Origin: Pontibacter sp. E15-1
Lineage (GTDB): Bacteria; Bacteroidota; Bacteroidia; Cytophagales; Hymenobacteraceae
Direction: 5' to 3'
DNA length: 64,000 nt
Assembly (NCBI RefSeq): GCF_022601975.1
Contig: NZ_JAKVIR010000019.1
Coordinates: forward strand, 1 to 64,000
Shown here: positions 46,582-55,554 of the stretch, piece after piece
Numbering within the stretch: position 1 is the stretch's first letter
Layout: every line of letters starts with the position of its first letter
Translations under genes and position numbers: made by a program
Notes under the pieces: generated by a model
What the model was told of the DNA's origin: nothing
What the model saw: the letters and a program-made list of their open reading frames with translations, nothing else
Databases searched by the model: none

Positions 46582-46968
46582 ATGAACATAGCAGATCATA
46601 AAACAGACAAACCTACCGCCCAGCAATGCACAGCTAGCCTGGGGGCAGTAGCAGACGCACTTTATGCCATTGGCGGGAAATGGAAGCTGCGCATCATCAT
46701 AGCGCTGTCAGAAGGCAACAAGCGCTTTAATGAACTGCAGCGGAGAGTAGAGGGGATTTCAGCGAAAGTACTTTCAAATGAGCTGAAAGAGCTGGAGATG
46801 AACGGCTTTATCAGCCGCACGGTTTATACCGGCACGCCGGTGGTGGTGGAATACGAGTTGACGGAATACAGCAACACGCTGCAGGATGTGATGCACTCGC
46901 TCAGCGAATGGGGAGCCATGCACCGGGAAAGAATCATGAAGGGGCTGCATACACCCGTGAAGAATTAG
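46582..46968 (+). CDS. HxlR family transcriptional regulator
   Basis: This is a 128-residue winged-helix regulator. The signature IGGKWKLRIIIALSEGNKRF followed by NELQRRVEGISAKVLSNELK is typical of HxlR proteins, preceded by a Cys (QQCTASLG) that in some relatives senses quinones or electrophiles. The wing follows at RTVYTGTPVVVEYELTE. It is divergent from the broken NmrA-like gene, with repeats in between, suggesting control of the SDR/DoxX/monooxygenase set; the stimulus is inferred. Confidence 0.9.
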   Translation: MNIADHKTDKPTAQQCTASLGAVADALYAIGGKWKLRIIIALSEGNKRFNELQRRVEGISAKVLSNELKELEMNGFISRTVYTGTPVVVEYELTEYSNTLQDVMHSLSEWGAMHRERIMKGLHTPVKN

Positions 46969-47301
46969 ATTAGTAACAGTTTGAAATTAAACCACCTTAA
47001 TCCTGTCTATGTTTCTCACACAATATTATTCGATTAACCAACTTACTTGTAGATGGGGAATTCGGGAAAGGCATGTATTGCTTATAACACCTATTATGTA
47101 AAATAGTCTATTCTCTTTTATCATGATTTCGGGTTTATTCAGTACAAAGGCAAACCCACCCATTGAGAGGTAGCCAGAGAACTTTACCAACATGAATTTT
47201 ATATTTCATCTCGCTTAAAGCTGTTTAGAAATTGCAGGTACCTCTTCATTGGTATACTAAGATAAGGCATACTGTGGAAGTGTTGGGCCGTGCGCGCGAG
47301 T
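46969..47301. other. intergenic stretch with a diverged repeat copy
   Basis: No gene is visible. Positions about 47139-47250 resemble 49293-49390: both read ACAAAGGCAAA, then CCATTGAG, GAGAACTT, and AAAGNTGTTTAGAAAT. The end AAGCTGTTTAG equals the terminal repeat of the IS5-type element at 58415. Confidence 0.45.
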
Positions 47302-47820
47302 AAAGGTAGACTGGTCCATGATGCCGCACTGCACCCCCGCAAACGTATGCTCGGCCTTCTGGGCAAATTTCACCAGGCTGGCCTTGTCTACATTCAAATT
47401 AAAGAGTTGGATGAGGGCTTACGCAGCCCCGCACTCCAGCGCATCCGAAGAAGAAAGGCCCGCCTCCATGGAAATGTCGCCGCCAAAAGCACAGTCGAAG
47501 CCGCCGATTTGGTGGCCGGCCTGCTGCAGTTGGTCAACCACGTCCAAGATATAATTAGCCCACGATACCGGTGAGGGCTTTAATCCTTCCAAACCAGCCT
47601 CAGCCGTCTCGTCCAGATAAAAAGCAAAGAGGCGAATGGTTGAGGTGTCGTTTTTGGCAACCGCCAGCACCATTTGCTTGTCGTTGGCAGTCGAGAGTAC
47701 AAAGCCCTCGTTGTAGTCGGTGTGCTCGCCGATCAGGTTGTTTCTGCCGGGGGAGCGAACAAGCAAAGGTTCCGAATGGAACAAGGTTGTAAATTTTGCT
47801 CCTATTGCGTTTGCAAGCAT
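47302..47820 (-). pseudogene. galactokinase N-terminal remnant
   Basis: The frame begins MLANAIGAKFTTLFHSEPLL and contains the galactokinase signature GRNNLIGEHTDYNEGFVL and the GHMP-type ATP loop as DISMEAGLSSSDALECGAA. A TAA at 47419-47421 interrupts it; the same frame then continues [20 protein letters not shown] and [11 protein letters not shown] before the similarity ends near 47302. About half the gene (roughly 170 of 380 codons) is present, with no C-terminal part, so it cannot be functional. No other Leloir-pathway gene is nearby. Confidence 0.85.
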
Positions 47821-48272
47821 GAGAATTTATCATTTATATATCTGTGCCCTACAAAAGCACAGCTGTCCCGTCAGGTTTTTGCATATAGCCTTACCAGTTC
47901 AAAACAGGCAGCTTCCTTTTTTCTATTATTGGGCTATTACTTAGCTTTCTCACAATTTACCAGAATTAGTGCTCAAATACATTGCCCTAATAGCCCTGCA
48001 CTTAAGAAAACTTTTCCTGTAACATTTGCAATTAATGCTTCAGTCTAATATTCTAAGAACAATGGGAACTGGCGCAGTATGCTACAGAATTAGCTCGCTT
48101 TTTCTGAGTTAGCTAAAAACATATACCGTGTCTACTATTGTAAATTCGCCGCTTAACAACGTGCCAAAGGTGATGAATTCGCTGTAACTGGCGTTTGAAA
48201 GCCAATAGCACCTTTATTGAGAAGAGTGCTTTCATATATAATAAACATTGTTATATATTTATTATATATATA
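47821..48272. other. gene-free stretch
   Basis: No gene or strong structure is seen. The last 40 bases are an AT run (TATATATTTATTATATATA) that forms part of the lipoprotein promoter region. Confidence 0.4.
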
Positions 48273-48280
48273 TAAATTTG
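48273..48280 (+). promoter_or_regulatory. candidate promoter of the lipoprotein gene
   Basis: TAAATTTG matches TAnnTTTG, with a TTG at 48248-48250 near the -33 position (22-bp spacing). It is 24 bp before the ATG at 48304. Confidence 0.5.
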
Positions 48281-48303
48281 GTGAAAGCAAACCCAGCTTA
48301 TCG

Positions 48304-48759
48304 ATGAAAAAAATATTTCTGCTGCCTATCCTTTTCCTGATGCTATTGACTTCATGTAAAGAGTTAGAAAACATCGAGCCTCTAAGTGAGCAGATACAGG
48401 GGAAATGGAACAGTGTCAAGGAAACGCGTCAGTACTATAATGAAGAAAACCAGGAGCTTCATGTTACAAACTATGATTATCATAGATATTGGGAGTTTAT
48501 GGCTGACTCAACATTTTTTAATAAGTGGCATCCAAACTCAGCTGGTTCAAAGATGAGGTATTCAGTATATCCCCAGGATGGAAAAAACTACATTGAATTA
48601 AAAGTCTCCCTACATAACTTGTTTGAGGTGAAAATCTTAGGTGACCGTATGACGTGGGTGGGCAAATTTATGGATCAGATTTATTACGAGGACAATGAGG
48701 ACCGAACATTGGTGAGGGCGCATCATGAGATTTACACCATAGAATTCGAAAGAGAATAA
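48304..48759 (+). CDS. lipoprotein of unknown function
   Basis: This is a 151-residue protein starting MKKIFLLPILFLMLLTSCKE: a signal peptide ending in the lipobox LLTSC, so it should be lipid-anchored. The mature part (QIQGKWNSVKETRQYYNEEN, YHRYWEFMADSTFFNKWHPN, DRTLVRAHHEIYTIEFERE) has the pattern of a lipocalin-like beta-barrel domain, in which a GxW motif near the start is usual. I chose ATG 48304 rather than an upstream frame start at 48217 because it gives a proper signal peptide and follows the promoter box. No partner gene is near. Confidence 0.7.
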   Translation: MKKIFLLPILFLMLLTSCKELENIEPLSEQIQGKWNSVKETRQYYNEENQELHVTNYDYHRYWEFMADSTFFNKWHPNSAGSKMRYSVYPQDGKNYIELKVSLHNLFEVKILGDRMTWVGKFMDQIYYEDNEDRTLVRAHHEIYTIEFERE

Positions 48760-50498
48760 CCGGAAATTGTTAGAACTAAAACATTAACCTTATAGCCTAT
48801 AGCACTCTCAAAGCACATGTAACGCTTGTTTCAAAAAGAAGTGGTTGGATGCCGGAGGTTTCCGGCTCACCTGTTAAAGTCCTTGAGGGCCGTATAAAAA
48901 AGGCAATACCCGTTCAGCACATCACTCAAGAAACGTAATGTGACGTCGCAACAAGACCGGAGAGTAGCTTTGGGAAAGAAGCATGCAATCTATGGTAGGC
49001 TAACACGGTCTATTAAAACGTCTGTATTAAAGTACGCAAATGGCAGGCACATAAGTAACTCTTTTGACAGAATTTAGCTGACTAACAGCAGCAGATGGAG
49101 AATATCTGCCGGAATTGGCTGAAAATTTCAAGTCCCATTCCGCTTCCTCTTATTCCTCCATGATGATATCGTTGGAACTGATCCTGGTATCGCTAGGTCT
49201 TACTGGATGTTTTTTCAGGCAGTCTCAGCCTGGTTGTTCACGACCTCGACGTTATTTTGCTCATTCTTTTTTAGCTTGACCTCGGTCATCTTCGGACAAA
49301 GGCAAAGCGCCCCATTGAGGAGTGGCCCGAGAACTTCATTTTGCATGGTGTCTCGTGTAAAGTTGTTTAGAAATCGCGGCTAGCTCTTCCCTACTGCCTG
49401 CGCTACAGGCAAGGACACTGCCTAAGCAACAGGCAGTGTTCGGCAGGATGATAAAGTTTGAATGCGCCTGTTCTTTTACTGTAAAGCAGTGCCTTTAGCC
49501 TCCTAACGCCAAGGCGTTCCACGACACCTGGGACGTTACCCCTGTGGCTCCCTTTTACGTTGGCAAAAGGGATTCTTAAAGCCCAGAAGGCATACGACCA
49601 CTTCTGGGTGCAACCGTTTGGCAAAGGAGCATTAATGCTTTATGGCTGCTGGCGAGTTGTGGGGAGGGCGCTGTTTCATTACAGCAGCTGTTCTTTCGCC
49701 CTTTTATAGCTTTATCCTGTCTCCCTCCTATTTCGTTGTCTTTTATACGAGCGCCTTCATGTTCTTTCCCTAGCTATGTTTATCATATTGTGTTACTGTA
49801 ATACGCAACGACAATAATACAGGATGACAGTAATGAATTATTACGAACACATCATAATTCTGCGTGACAGTATAACCGTATGATTTCTTTTAATAAGGGG
49901 ATACTCTTCTGTTTTGTCCTGGCATCTCCCCTTTTGCTCGTTTCCCAATCCTGAGTTTTATTAAGGCTTTCTTTATAGCCGCAGCACGGCTTTGGCCAGC
50001 GATCCTCATTTCGGACGATATGCTGTATCGGCTGCATGTTCTTTACAAAGGGGTGGAGCAATAAAATATATGTTCCCTGCCCTAACAGGGTTGTATCCGA
50101 AACGAGGAGACTTTGCTGCAAGGCGAAGTTCGCTAGTGGGTATTTTAGCTTATTGCTCCAAAAAAAGCGTGTATGCTCGCCTGGGATGATAGAAACTCTA
50201 TGGCATTGCTGCTTGGCTCTTTGGTAAGCTGCTCTAGTTGGGTATGGGACGCAGGCACGGAGGCTATGCACCCCCCTTTTTTAAGTAGGTAACTGGGGAT
50301 TACCAGGACCCCGTACGCCCTCTCCCCTCTCCTTTTTAGAAACATTTGCACTTAGGAGTATCTGGGCGAGAAGGTTCAATATTCTAGAAACCCCCTCCAC
50401 AGGTAAGCTTTTAGATCGCATATTATAGTATAACACGCCTGCTGTAATATAATAATACATAAGCACAGTAGTTAAATAATTCGGAAATGAAGTAACAC
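48760..50498. other. long gene-poor stretch
   Basis: I find no supportable gene in 1.7 kb; the open frames are short, overlapping and unlike known families. It holds the second copy of a diverged repeat (49293-49390), a small hairpin ACACTGCCT/AGGCAGTGT (49415-49439), and from 49790 on scattered GTAATAC-like motifs that become denser toward the partition genes. It may be decayed accessory DNA at the edge of the plasmid-type module. Confidence 0.45.
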
Positions 50499-50530
50499 CG
50501 TAATACTGATATGCAGTAATACGGTAATAA
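50499..50530. repeat. imperfect inverted repeat with GTAATACGG motifs
   Basis: CCGTAATACTG and CAGTAATACGG flank ATATG; the arms pair at ten of eleven positions. The same TACCGTAAT/GTAATACCG family recurs at 50747-50777, 50991-51000 and upstream of parA, suggesting binding sites for the ribbon-helix-helix protein. Confidence 0.45.
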
Positions 50531-50746
50531 AATATACTTATGACAGATTCCCATACATACAGGCACGTTGTATTGCTGGGTGATGCCTTGGTTCTGGATG
50601 GTGCTTTGGTCTCCTGCCACGCAGGGCCAAGTCCTTTCCCATTGCCCGGTCTATTGTTATTCTTTAGAAGGCATAGCAGTTGAAATGCCTAGGGCTTAGG
50701 GTGTGCCGTGGCATGACGGTATTGGTGCAAGAATGTAAGTTTATAA

Positions 50747-50777
50747 TTCGGTATTACAGTAAAATTGTAATACCGAA
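50747..50777. repeat. perfect 12-bp palindrome, centromere-site candidate
   Basis: TTCGGTATTACA and its exact complement TGTAATACCGAA flank GTAAAAT. It lies about 290 bp downstream of the partition genes and belongs to the same motif family as the sites before parA. Confidence 0.55.
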
Positions 50778-51007
50778 AAGGTTTGGCAAAGGGGGGAATG
50801 GCAGATGAAATTGAACTAGGGATCTGAACGGCAGGGAAGTGCCCTTAACCCAAATCGTAATATCCTTTCAGGAGGCTTTAAAGTCATCTCTGCATGTATA
50901 GCCCCATATCCCTGGGTACGTGCAGGCTCTGACTCATCTCTGGTGTAACCGCAAAGGCCACAGACTAACGGGATGTGGGCTGGGTTCGTTTACCGTAATA
51001 ATGAAAA

Positions 51008-51044
51008 AAGGCATTATGGTAATAGTGTATTACCATAATGCCTT
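51008..51044 (-). terminator. terminator of the parA operon
   Basis: AAGGCATTATGGTAATA (51008-51024) and its exact complement (51028-51044) flank GTG: 17-bp perfect arms. On the minus strand the hairpin is followed by TTTTCATT after the two closing T, giving a run of six T. It lies 24 bp after the stop of the ribbon-helix-helix gene. Because the stem also contains ATTACCATAAT, it may double as a protein-binding site. Confidence 0.65.
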
Positions 51045-51068
51045 AAGAGGATAATCAGCACCAGAGGC

Positions 51069-51332
51069 TTACAGCTCCAGCGGGCTGTCATCCGGTATCG
51101 GGTCAAAATCCTTGCCTTTCAAGGCCTCCTGCAGAATGGCCTCTACAATTTCAGACCTGTCCTTGCGGGCATGGTAGGCCCACCGCTCAATCTTATCCGC
51201 CAGGGCCGGAAGCAGGGAGTAGGTGACGATGTCTTTCTTCCTTCCGTTTTTCCCCTGTTTCCGGTAGTGGTACTCCACGGTCTTCGGTTTGTTCCTGGCC
51301 TTCAGGTCATCGGCGAAATCGTTCTTAGCCAT
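51069..51332 (-). CDS. ribbon-helix-helix partition protein (ParB-like partner)
   Basis: This is an 87-residue basic protein. The N-terminal tail is rich in Lys and Arg (KPKTVEYHYRKQGKNGRKKD); the segment IVTYSLLPALADKIERWAYH then ARKDRSEIVEAILQEAL is a ribbon-helix-helix fold, as in the small DNA-binding partners of type Ib ParA proteins. The ATG at 51332 overlaps the parA stop within ATGGCTAA, so the two are translationally coupled. It would bind the centromere and repress the operon; the GTAATACCG-like palindromes nearby are candidate targets. Confidence 0.75.
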   Translation of the reverse strand: MAKNDFADDLKARNKPKTVEYHYRKQGKNGRKKDIVTYSLLPALADKIERWAYHARKDRSEIVEAILQEALKGKDFDPIPDDSPLEL

Positions 51333-52080
51333 AGCGTTCAATCAATTCAAGTGTTAATTTATGATAATCCTCCGCCCCATTGCAACCAGGGTCATAGGAG
51401 AAGATGTCCTTGTGTTTGAGCTGCGCCTCGTACAGCTTGTTGTTCTCGCGGATGTAGGAGTTAAAGGTCTTGTAGTCCGGATCACTTTTGATGGCGTTGG
51501 CGATCGCCTGCAGCGCCATTCCCCGTTTCTTCTCGTTGTAGCGCGTCAACACGATTCCCCCCAGCTCCAGGCCGGTGTCTTCTGCAATATTGTTGCAGTG
51601 CCCGATGAGAGTATCGATCCCGTCATAGCTGAAGAACTCAGATTGCATCGGCATGATGTAGTAATCCGAGGCATAAAGCGCATTGTAGGTCATCAGGCCC
51701 AGGTGGGGAGGGGTGTCGATGAGCACATAGTCGTAGTGGCCCGTCACATGCTTCTTAATGGCCTTGCGGAGGATATCCTCGCGGCGCGGCTTGCCGGCGA
51801 TCGCCTCCTCGAACTCCAACAGCGACTTCACGGAGGGAATCAGGTCCAACCGATCGCCCACCGAGACAATGGCATCCTGCACGCCCGAAGCCCCAGTCAG
51901 CAAATGGCCTACATGGAAGCTGCCTTCATAGGTGAAACAGGCGCTCAGGTTGGCCTGTGCGTCCATATCAATTAAGAGCACTTTTTTTCCCTGGCGCGCC
52001 AAACCGGCCCCCAGGTTAGCGGCAGTGGTGGACTTGCCCACGCCTCCTTTGTTCTGCGCAATGGTGATAACCTTTGTCAT
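51325..52080 (-). CDS. parA: ParA family partition ATPase
   Basis: This is a 251-residue deviant Walker-type ATPase that segregates plasmids or secondary chromosomes. Walker A is KGGVGKSTTAANLG (Lys about 11 and 16), Walker A' is LLIDMDAQANLSACF, and Walker B is YDYVLIDTPPHLG. It lacks an N-terminal helix-turn-helix, so it is of the small, type Ib kind, matching its ribbon-helix-helix partner. I chose ATG 52080 (MTKVITIAQNK), which is the usual family start; an upstream frame at 52137 would add 19 residues. Confidence 0.93.
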   Translation of the reverse strand: MTKVITIAQNKGGVGKSTTAANLGAGLARQGKKVLLIDMDAQANLSACFTYEGSFHVGHLLTGASGVQDAIVSVGDRLDLIPSVKSLLEFEEAIAGKPRREDILRKAIKKHVTGHYDYVLIDTPPHLGLMTYNALYASDYYIMPMQSEFFSYDGIDTLIGHCNNIAEDTGLELGGIVLTRYNEKKRGMALQAIANAIKSDPDYKTFNSYIRENNKLYEAQLKHKDIFSYDPGCNGAEDYHKLTLELIERYG

Positions 52081-52121
52081 GCGTTTCTCCCGTACTGTTA
52101 TAGCGCTGCAAGATAGTAAAA

Positions 52122-52186
52122 CAAAGATACGGTACAATGGGAATGTTGTAAATATGTCATACCGTAATCATGTTATACAGTATGAA
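52122..52186 (-). promoter_or_regulatory. parA promoter with overlapping operator motifs
   Basis: On the minus strand TATCTTTG (52122-52129) matches TAnnTTTG, 42 bp before the ATG. ATACGGTA overlaps it (52127-52134), ATACCGTAAT lies at 52159-52168 and TTATACAGTATGAA at 52173-52186. These belong to the motif family found downstream of the operon, which fits autorepression. Confidence 0.5.
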
Positions 52187-52733
52187 TTCATGTGAAATCA
52201 GCTCCCATACACTGTTAACAGGCGGGACGGTATGGCCTGTACAGGATCTCGGCACCACCCCCTTGCTGGCAGAGGCAACTAATCGGAAAAGAAAGAAGAG
52301 CCGCAGTGGCCAGTCCAGTAGGCAACACAAGCGCTGGCAGGGTAGGAGGAGGGGGAACAAATAGTGGTACACTGGACGGCTGTTTCGGGGTGAAGAGCTA
52401 AAAGGCACAAGAACGCTTCGTAATTATTCGTTGCCTGAGATAACCACGAACCAACGGACCACAAGGGAGTCTTACCATTGTTTTGTCATACTGCCATGCG
52501 AAGATACGGTAAGACAAGGTTGACACCCGTGAAGCACGAGGCAAGAGGGACTCCCTAAATGGCCCCAGGCACTCTTGAAGCAGCCATCGGGCCAAGTACG
52601 CACGACACTGTCCCCGAATGAAATGGTATATGGGCCCAAAGGCTGCACGCTCCTCTTGACGGTACTGCCCTGGTAGATTTGGCGCCGCTGCCCATACCCG
52701 CCAAAGGGCACCTAAGCAGGAAAGCACGTCGTG
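52187..52733. other. gene-free stretch between parA and the origin
   Basis: No convincing gene is seen on either strand. A lone GATACGGTAAGAC near 52505 again shows the parA-region motif. The rest is mixed-composition DNA with no obvious repeats. Confidence 0.4.
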
Positions 52734-53154
52734 ATATTGTGAGAAGCACTGAGCGAGGCACAGACGAAAGGTGAGAACTGCTGAGTCAAAAGAAGGCCAG
52801 CACACGAAAGATGAGAGATACTAAGTCAATAACGCATGAAAGAAGGAGAAATTGATACAATATCCTCCCTAAACAGCCCTGACTGCGTAGTTCTCACCTT
52901 TACTCAGTGTTTCTCACCTTTGGTGACTCAGTGATTCTCTCTTTTAAGCCCCATTCGGCTCAGTGGTCCTCATACTTCCCTTACTTACTCTATATAATGT
53001 ATTTAAAATAGTAATATAAAATATACGTATCTTTTATGTGGATTAGAAGAAACCCGCAGGATGTGGATAAGTTAGCAGAAGGGATGGAAACGAAAAAACG
53101 AGGTTCGCAGAACCGGCTCCGCACACCGGGCGCGAAATATGAGAGATACTGAGT
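52734..53154. other. replication origin with iterons, DnaA boxes and AT-rich segment
   Basis: About eight iteron-like units of 21-22 bp with consensus near AAAGGTGAGAAACACTGAGT are present. Plus-strand copies lie at 52734-52755, 52766-52787, 52806-52827 and 53133-53154; minus-strand copies at 52881-52901, 52901-52921, 52925-52945 and 52957-52977. An AT-rich segment (52990-53035) follows. A perfect DnaA box (complement of TTATCCACA) is at 53062-53070 and a one-mismatch box at 53037-53045. The block lies directly upstream of the first Rep gene. This is the classic layout of an iteron-controlled theta origin. Confidence 0.8.
53062..53070 (-). promoter_or_regulatory. DnaA box
   Basis: The plus strand reads TGTGGATAA, the exact complement of TTATCCACA. 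A near-match TGTGGATTA is at 53037-53045. Both flank the AT-rich segment of the iteron origin. Confidence 0.65.
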
Positions 53155-53195
53155 AGCTATTGCAATTGCAGTGGTACCCGCTTACCTTAGACTTC

Positions 53196-54239
53196 ATGGA
53201 GGAGCAACTCTCAATGTTTTCCCTCGGTCCTGAGGGGATGGTGGTACCGACGCACGCGACGCCTATCACACTGCGGGGCGATGCACAGGTCGCGCTCTCT
53301 AACTTCCTGTTAAACGGGCAGTTCAGGCTCAATTACATTGAGTGGCGCCTGTTCTTCGCCATGCTCTCCTGCATTGACGAAACCGACACCGAGTTCAAGG
53401 ACTATTTCATCCGTGTACAGGACATCATTGAACTGGCCGACCTAAAATCCGGCAGCCACCTCTACGAAGAGGTTAGCAAGAACATCAAGAGCCTGATGAG
53501 CCATGTTGTGGAGTGGGAGGAGGGCCCTAACACCACGCGTTACGCCCACTTGGTCACAGACGCCACCTACTACAAGAAGCAGGGTATAGTCAAAATAACC
53601 CCACACACGGACATGAAACCGCACCTGCTGCAGCTCCGCAAAGAGTTCACCCAGGCCCAGCTCAAGCAGTGCATCCGGTTCTCCAGCACCTACACGTCCA
53701 GGATTTACATGCTGCTCAAGCAGTTTGACTCCCCCAAGGCGGGCTATCGAATTATGAGTGTTACTGAGTTCAGGTTCAAGCTCGGCCTGGACTATACCGA
53801 AAAGCTGAGCAAGGGAAAGGAGGTGGAGTATCACCTTTACCCCAAATACTCCGATCTCCGGCGCTGGGTCCTTGCTCCGGCACTGAAGGAAATCGCCAAG
53901 ACGGACATCCCCTTCGAATTCACGCCGATTAAAACGGGCCGCAAGGTGACGGCCATCAAGTTTACCCTGCTCAAGGGGAAAAAACTCAGGGCGGCCCACG
54001 CTGGGCCCGCAGAGCAGGAGCAACTCACTGAGCGACAGGCCATGGCGTATGCCCGCATGTCAAAATTCAGGTTCACGGATTACCAAATCCGGCGGATACT
54101 CCAAAACGGGAACCTCAGCGATATTAACAAAGCCTGCTATGAAGTAGAAAACACCAACTTCAACAAGCTTGGCCATGCCATCGAAAACAAAACGGCCTAT
54201 GCCTACGGGATTTTCAAGAAAAAATTCGGACTAGACTAG
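53196..54239 (+). CDS. replication initiator, Rep_3/RepB family
   Basis: This is a 347-residue plasmid initiator with paired winged-helix domains. Recognisable segments are LNYIEWRLFFAMLSCIDETD in the first domain, CIRFSSTYTSRIYMLLKQF at the domain junction, and LGLDYTEKLSKGKEVEYHLY then YSDLRRWVLAPALKEI in the second, DNA-binding domain. The C-terminal tail (YARMSKFRFTDYQIRRILQN) is common in Bacteroidota homologues. I chose ATG 53196 (MEEQLSMF); a TTG at 53160 is in frame but lies against the last iteron. It would bind the iterons just upstream. Confidence 0.88.
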   Translation: MEEQLSMFSLGPEGMVVPTHATPITLRGDAQVALSNFLLNGQFRLNYIEWRLFFAMLSCIDETDTEFKDYFIRVQDIIELADLKSGSHLYEEVSKNIKSLMSHVVEWEEGPNTTRYAHLVTDATYYKKQGIVKITPHTDMKPHLLQLRKEFTQAQLKQCIRFSSTYTSRIYMLLKQFDSPKAGYRIMSVTEFRFKLGLDYTEKLSKGKEVEYHLYPKYSDLRRWVLAPALKEIAKTDIPFEFTPIKTGRKVTAIKFTLLKGKKLRAAHAGPAEQEQLTERQAMAYARMSKFRFTDYQIRRILQNGNLSDINKACYEVENTNFNKLGHAIENKTAYAYGIFKKKFGLD

Positions 54240-54401
54240 CCCTCAGTAATCCCGAAACGCAATACGAGGCGAACGCGCTTGCCAGGGCTTGCGTTTTGAG
54301 ACTGCCTCGTGCCGCTAGTTTCGGTTTCACTCATTTTTTCTCACTTTTCAGGCGAATTCGCGGGTTTTGCGTATCTTAGGCTATCCAAAATCACGCCTGC
54401 G

Positions 54402-55154
54402 ATGAAAGCCAGCATCACCTCACAATCCCCTCCGTATCACGCCTTTGCCCATTCTGATTTTGGGATGGACACCCTGCAGACAAAGGTCTTCACACACCTA
54501 CTCGAGCAAGCCACCCACTATGACCAGGGGATGCCCCTCCGGATAGGTTTGGAGGAGGTTTTGGGGACCAACCCGAACGAGCAGCACTACACCCTGCTCG
54601 AGGAGGCCCTTCACGACTTGGCTGGAAAGCGCCTGACGAAACCGGGCCCCAACCGCAGTAGCATGGGCTATTACCCGCTTTTCGAGTACCTGACCTTCAG
54701 CCAGGCGGAGGGTGGCTACCTGGAAGCGCTTTTCTCCCCCCACGCCCGAGAGGAGCTGCAGGAGTTGACCAGCGCTTTCTCCCTGAAAGAGATCGCCAGC
54801 CTCGTCATGCTGCGTCACAGCCACACCCAGCGCCTGTTCTGGTTCCTGCGCGCTTCCGTCGCCGCGCGCAAGGTGGAGGTTTCAGTGGAGGAGCTCAAGG
54901 AGGTGGTGCTTGGGGTGCGCAAATACCGGCAGCGCGATGCCGAATACGAGCGCTACTACGATTTTAAGACGCGCGTGGTGGACCAGGCCATCAAGACTAT
55001 CCGCGACAGGGGGCTGCTGGAAATCCGCTACCGGGAACACAGACACAAGCGTGTGGTGGTCAAGCTGGTGCTCACCGTAAACTACTGCAGGCCCCCCAGC
55101 CCGGCCCAGACTGCCCCTGCCCAGCTTATCCTTTTCCCCTCCGTCGCGCAGTGA
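54402..55154 (+). CDS. second replication initiator-like protein, Rep_3 related
   Basis: This is a 250-residue protein of the same winged-helix initiator type, but shorter and diverged from its neighbour. Segments such as DTLQTKVFTHLLEQATHYDQ, YLEALFSPHAREELQEL, ASLVMLRHSHTQRLFWFLRA and YYDFKTRVVDQAIKTIRDRG match the helical pattern of Rep_3 proteins. The ATG at 54402 (MKASITSQSPP) is chosen over an upstream frame start. It begins 162 bp after the first Rep gene on the same strand. It may be a second initiator, a copy-number regulator, or the mark of two fused replicons. Confidence 0.7.
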   Translation: MKASITSQSPPYHAFAHSDFGMDTLQTKVFTHLLEQATHYDQGMPLRIGLEEVLGTNPNEQHYTLLEEALHDLAGKRLTKPGPNRSSMGYYPLFEYLTFSQAEGGYLEALFSPHAREELQELTSAFSLKEIASLVMLRHSHTQRLFWFLRASVAARKVEVSVEELKEVVLGVRKYRQRDAEYERYYDFKTRVVDQAIKTIRDRGLLEIRYREHRHKRVVVKLVLTVNYCRPPSPAQTAPAQLILFPSVAQ

Positions 55155-55330
55155 CTGGCACCGGCTACCACAGGCGGCAGTTTCCGCTCGTGTGGTTTGT
55201 TTGGTGACGATATCCAACCTTCAGAAGGATGCTGGACAAGTATTGGCTACGCCAAAGCATGAGCTAGGCCGTCAACGCCTTCATGAAGTCCTAGCTTTAG
55301 CTTTGAAACGGCTGAAGCTAGGACAGTGCT

Positions 55331-55549
55331 TTTGAAAACAGGCAGGATGCCCAGACAGAGATATTCGAGTACACCCTGCCCGACCAAGAGCAGCAGGCCT
55401 GACGGAAATATGTTAGTCAGACAAACCATGCCGACGCCTGCCAGCTGAACGATTTCACCGGGCAGCTGGACGAACTCTACATCCGGGGGCAAATCACTTC
55501 GGAAGAGCAGCGGGAGATCTTTACCCTCAAGCACCTGGGACGACGGTAG
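55331..55549 (+). pseudogene. decayed plasmid gene fragment
   Basis: Without a start, the frame reads FENRQDAQTEIFEYTLPDQE, one TGA, then KYVSQTNHADACQLNDFTGQ and LDELYIRGQITSEEQREIFT to a TAG at 55549. It is protein-like and helical, similar in style to the ends of plasmid replication or mobilisation proteins, but I do not assign it. Confidence 0.4.
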
Positions 55550-55554
55550 CGGTG

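Noticed and set aside
49403..50271. Minus-strand frames of 73 and 139 codons in the gene-poor stretch
   Set aside because: The translations have irregular composition, no start context and no family resemblance; the surrounding DNA shows other signs of decay.
52398..52805. A 135-codon minus-strand frame running into the origin
   Set aside because: It overlaps the iterons and its composition is unlike that of neighbouring genes.
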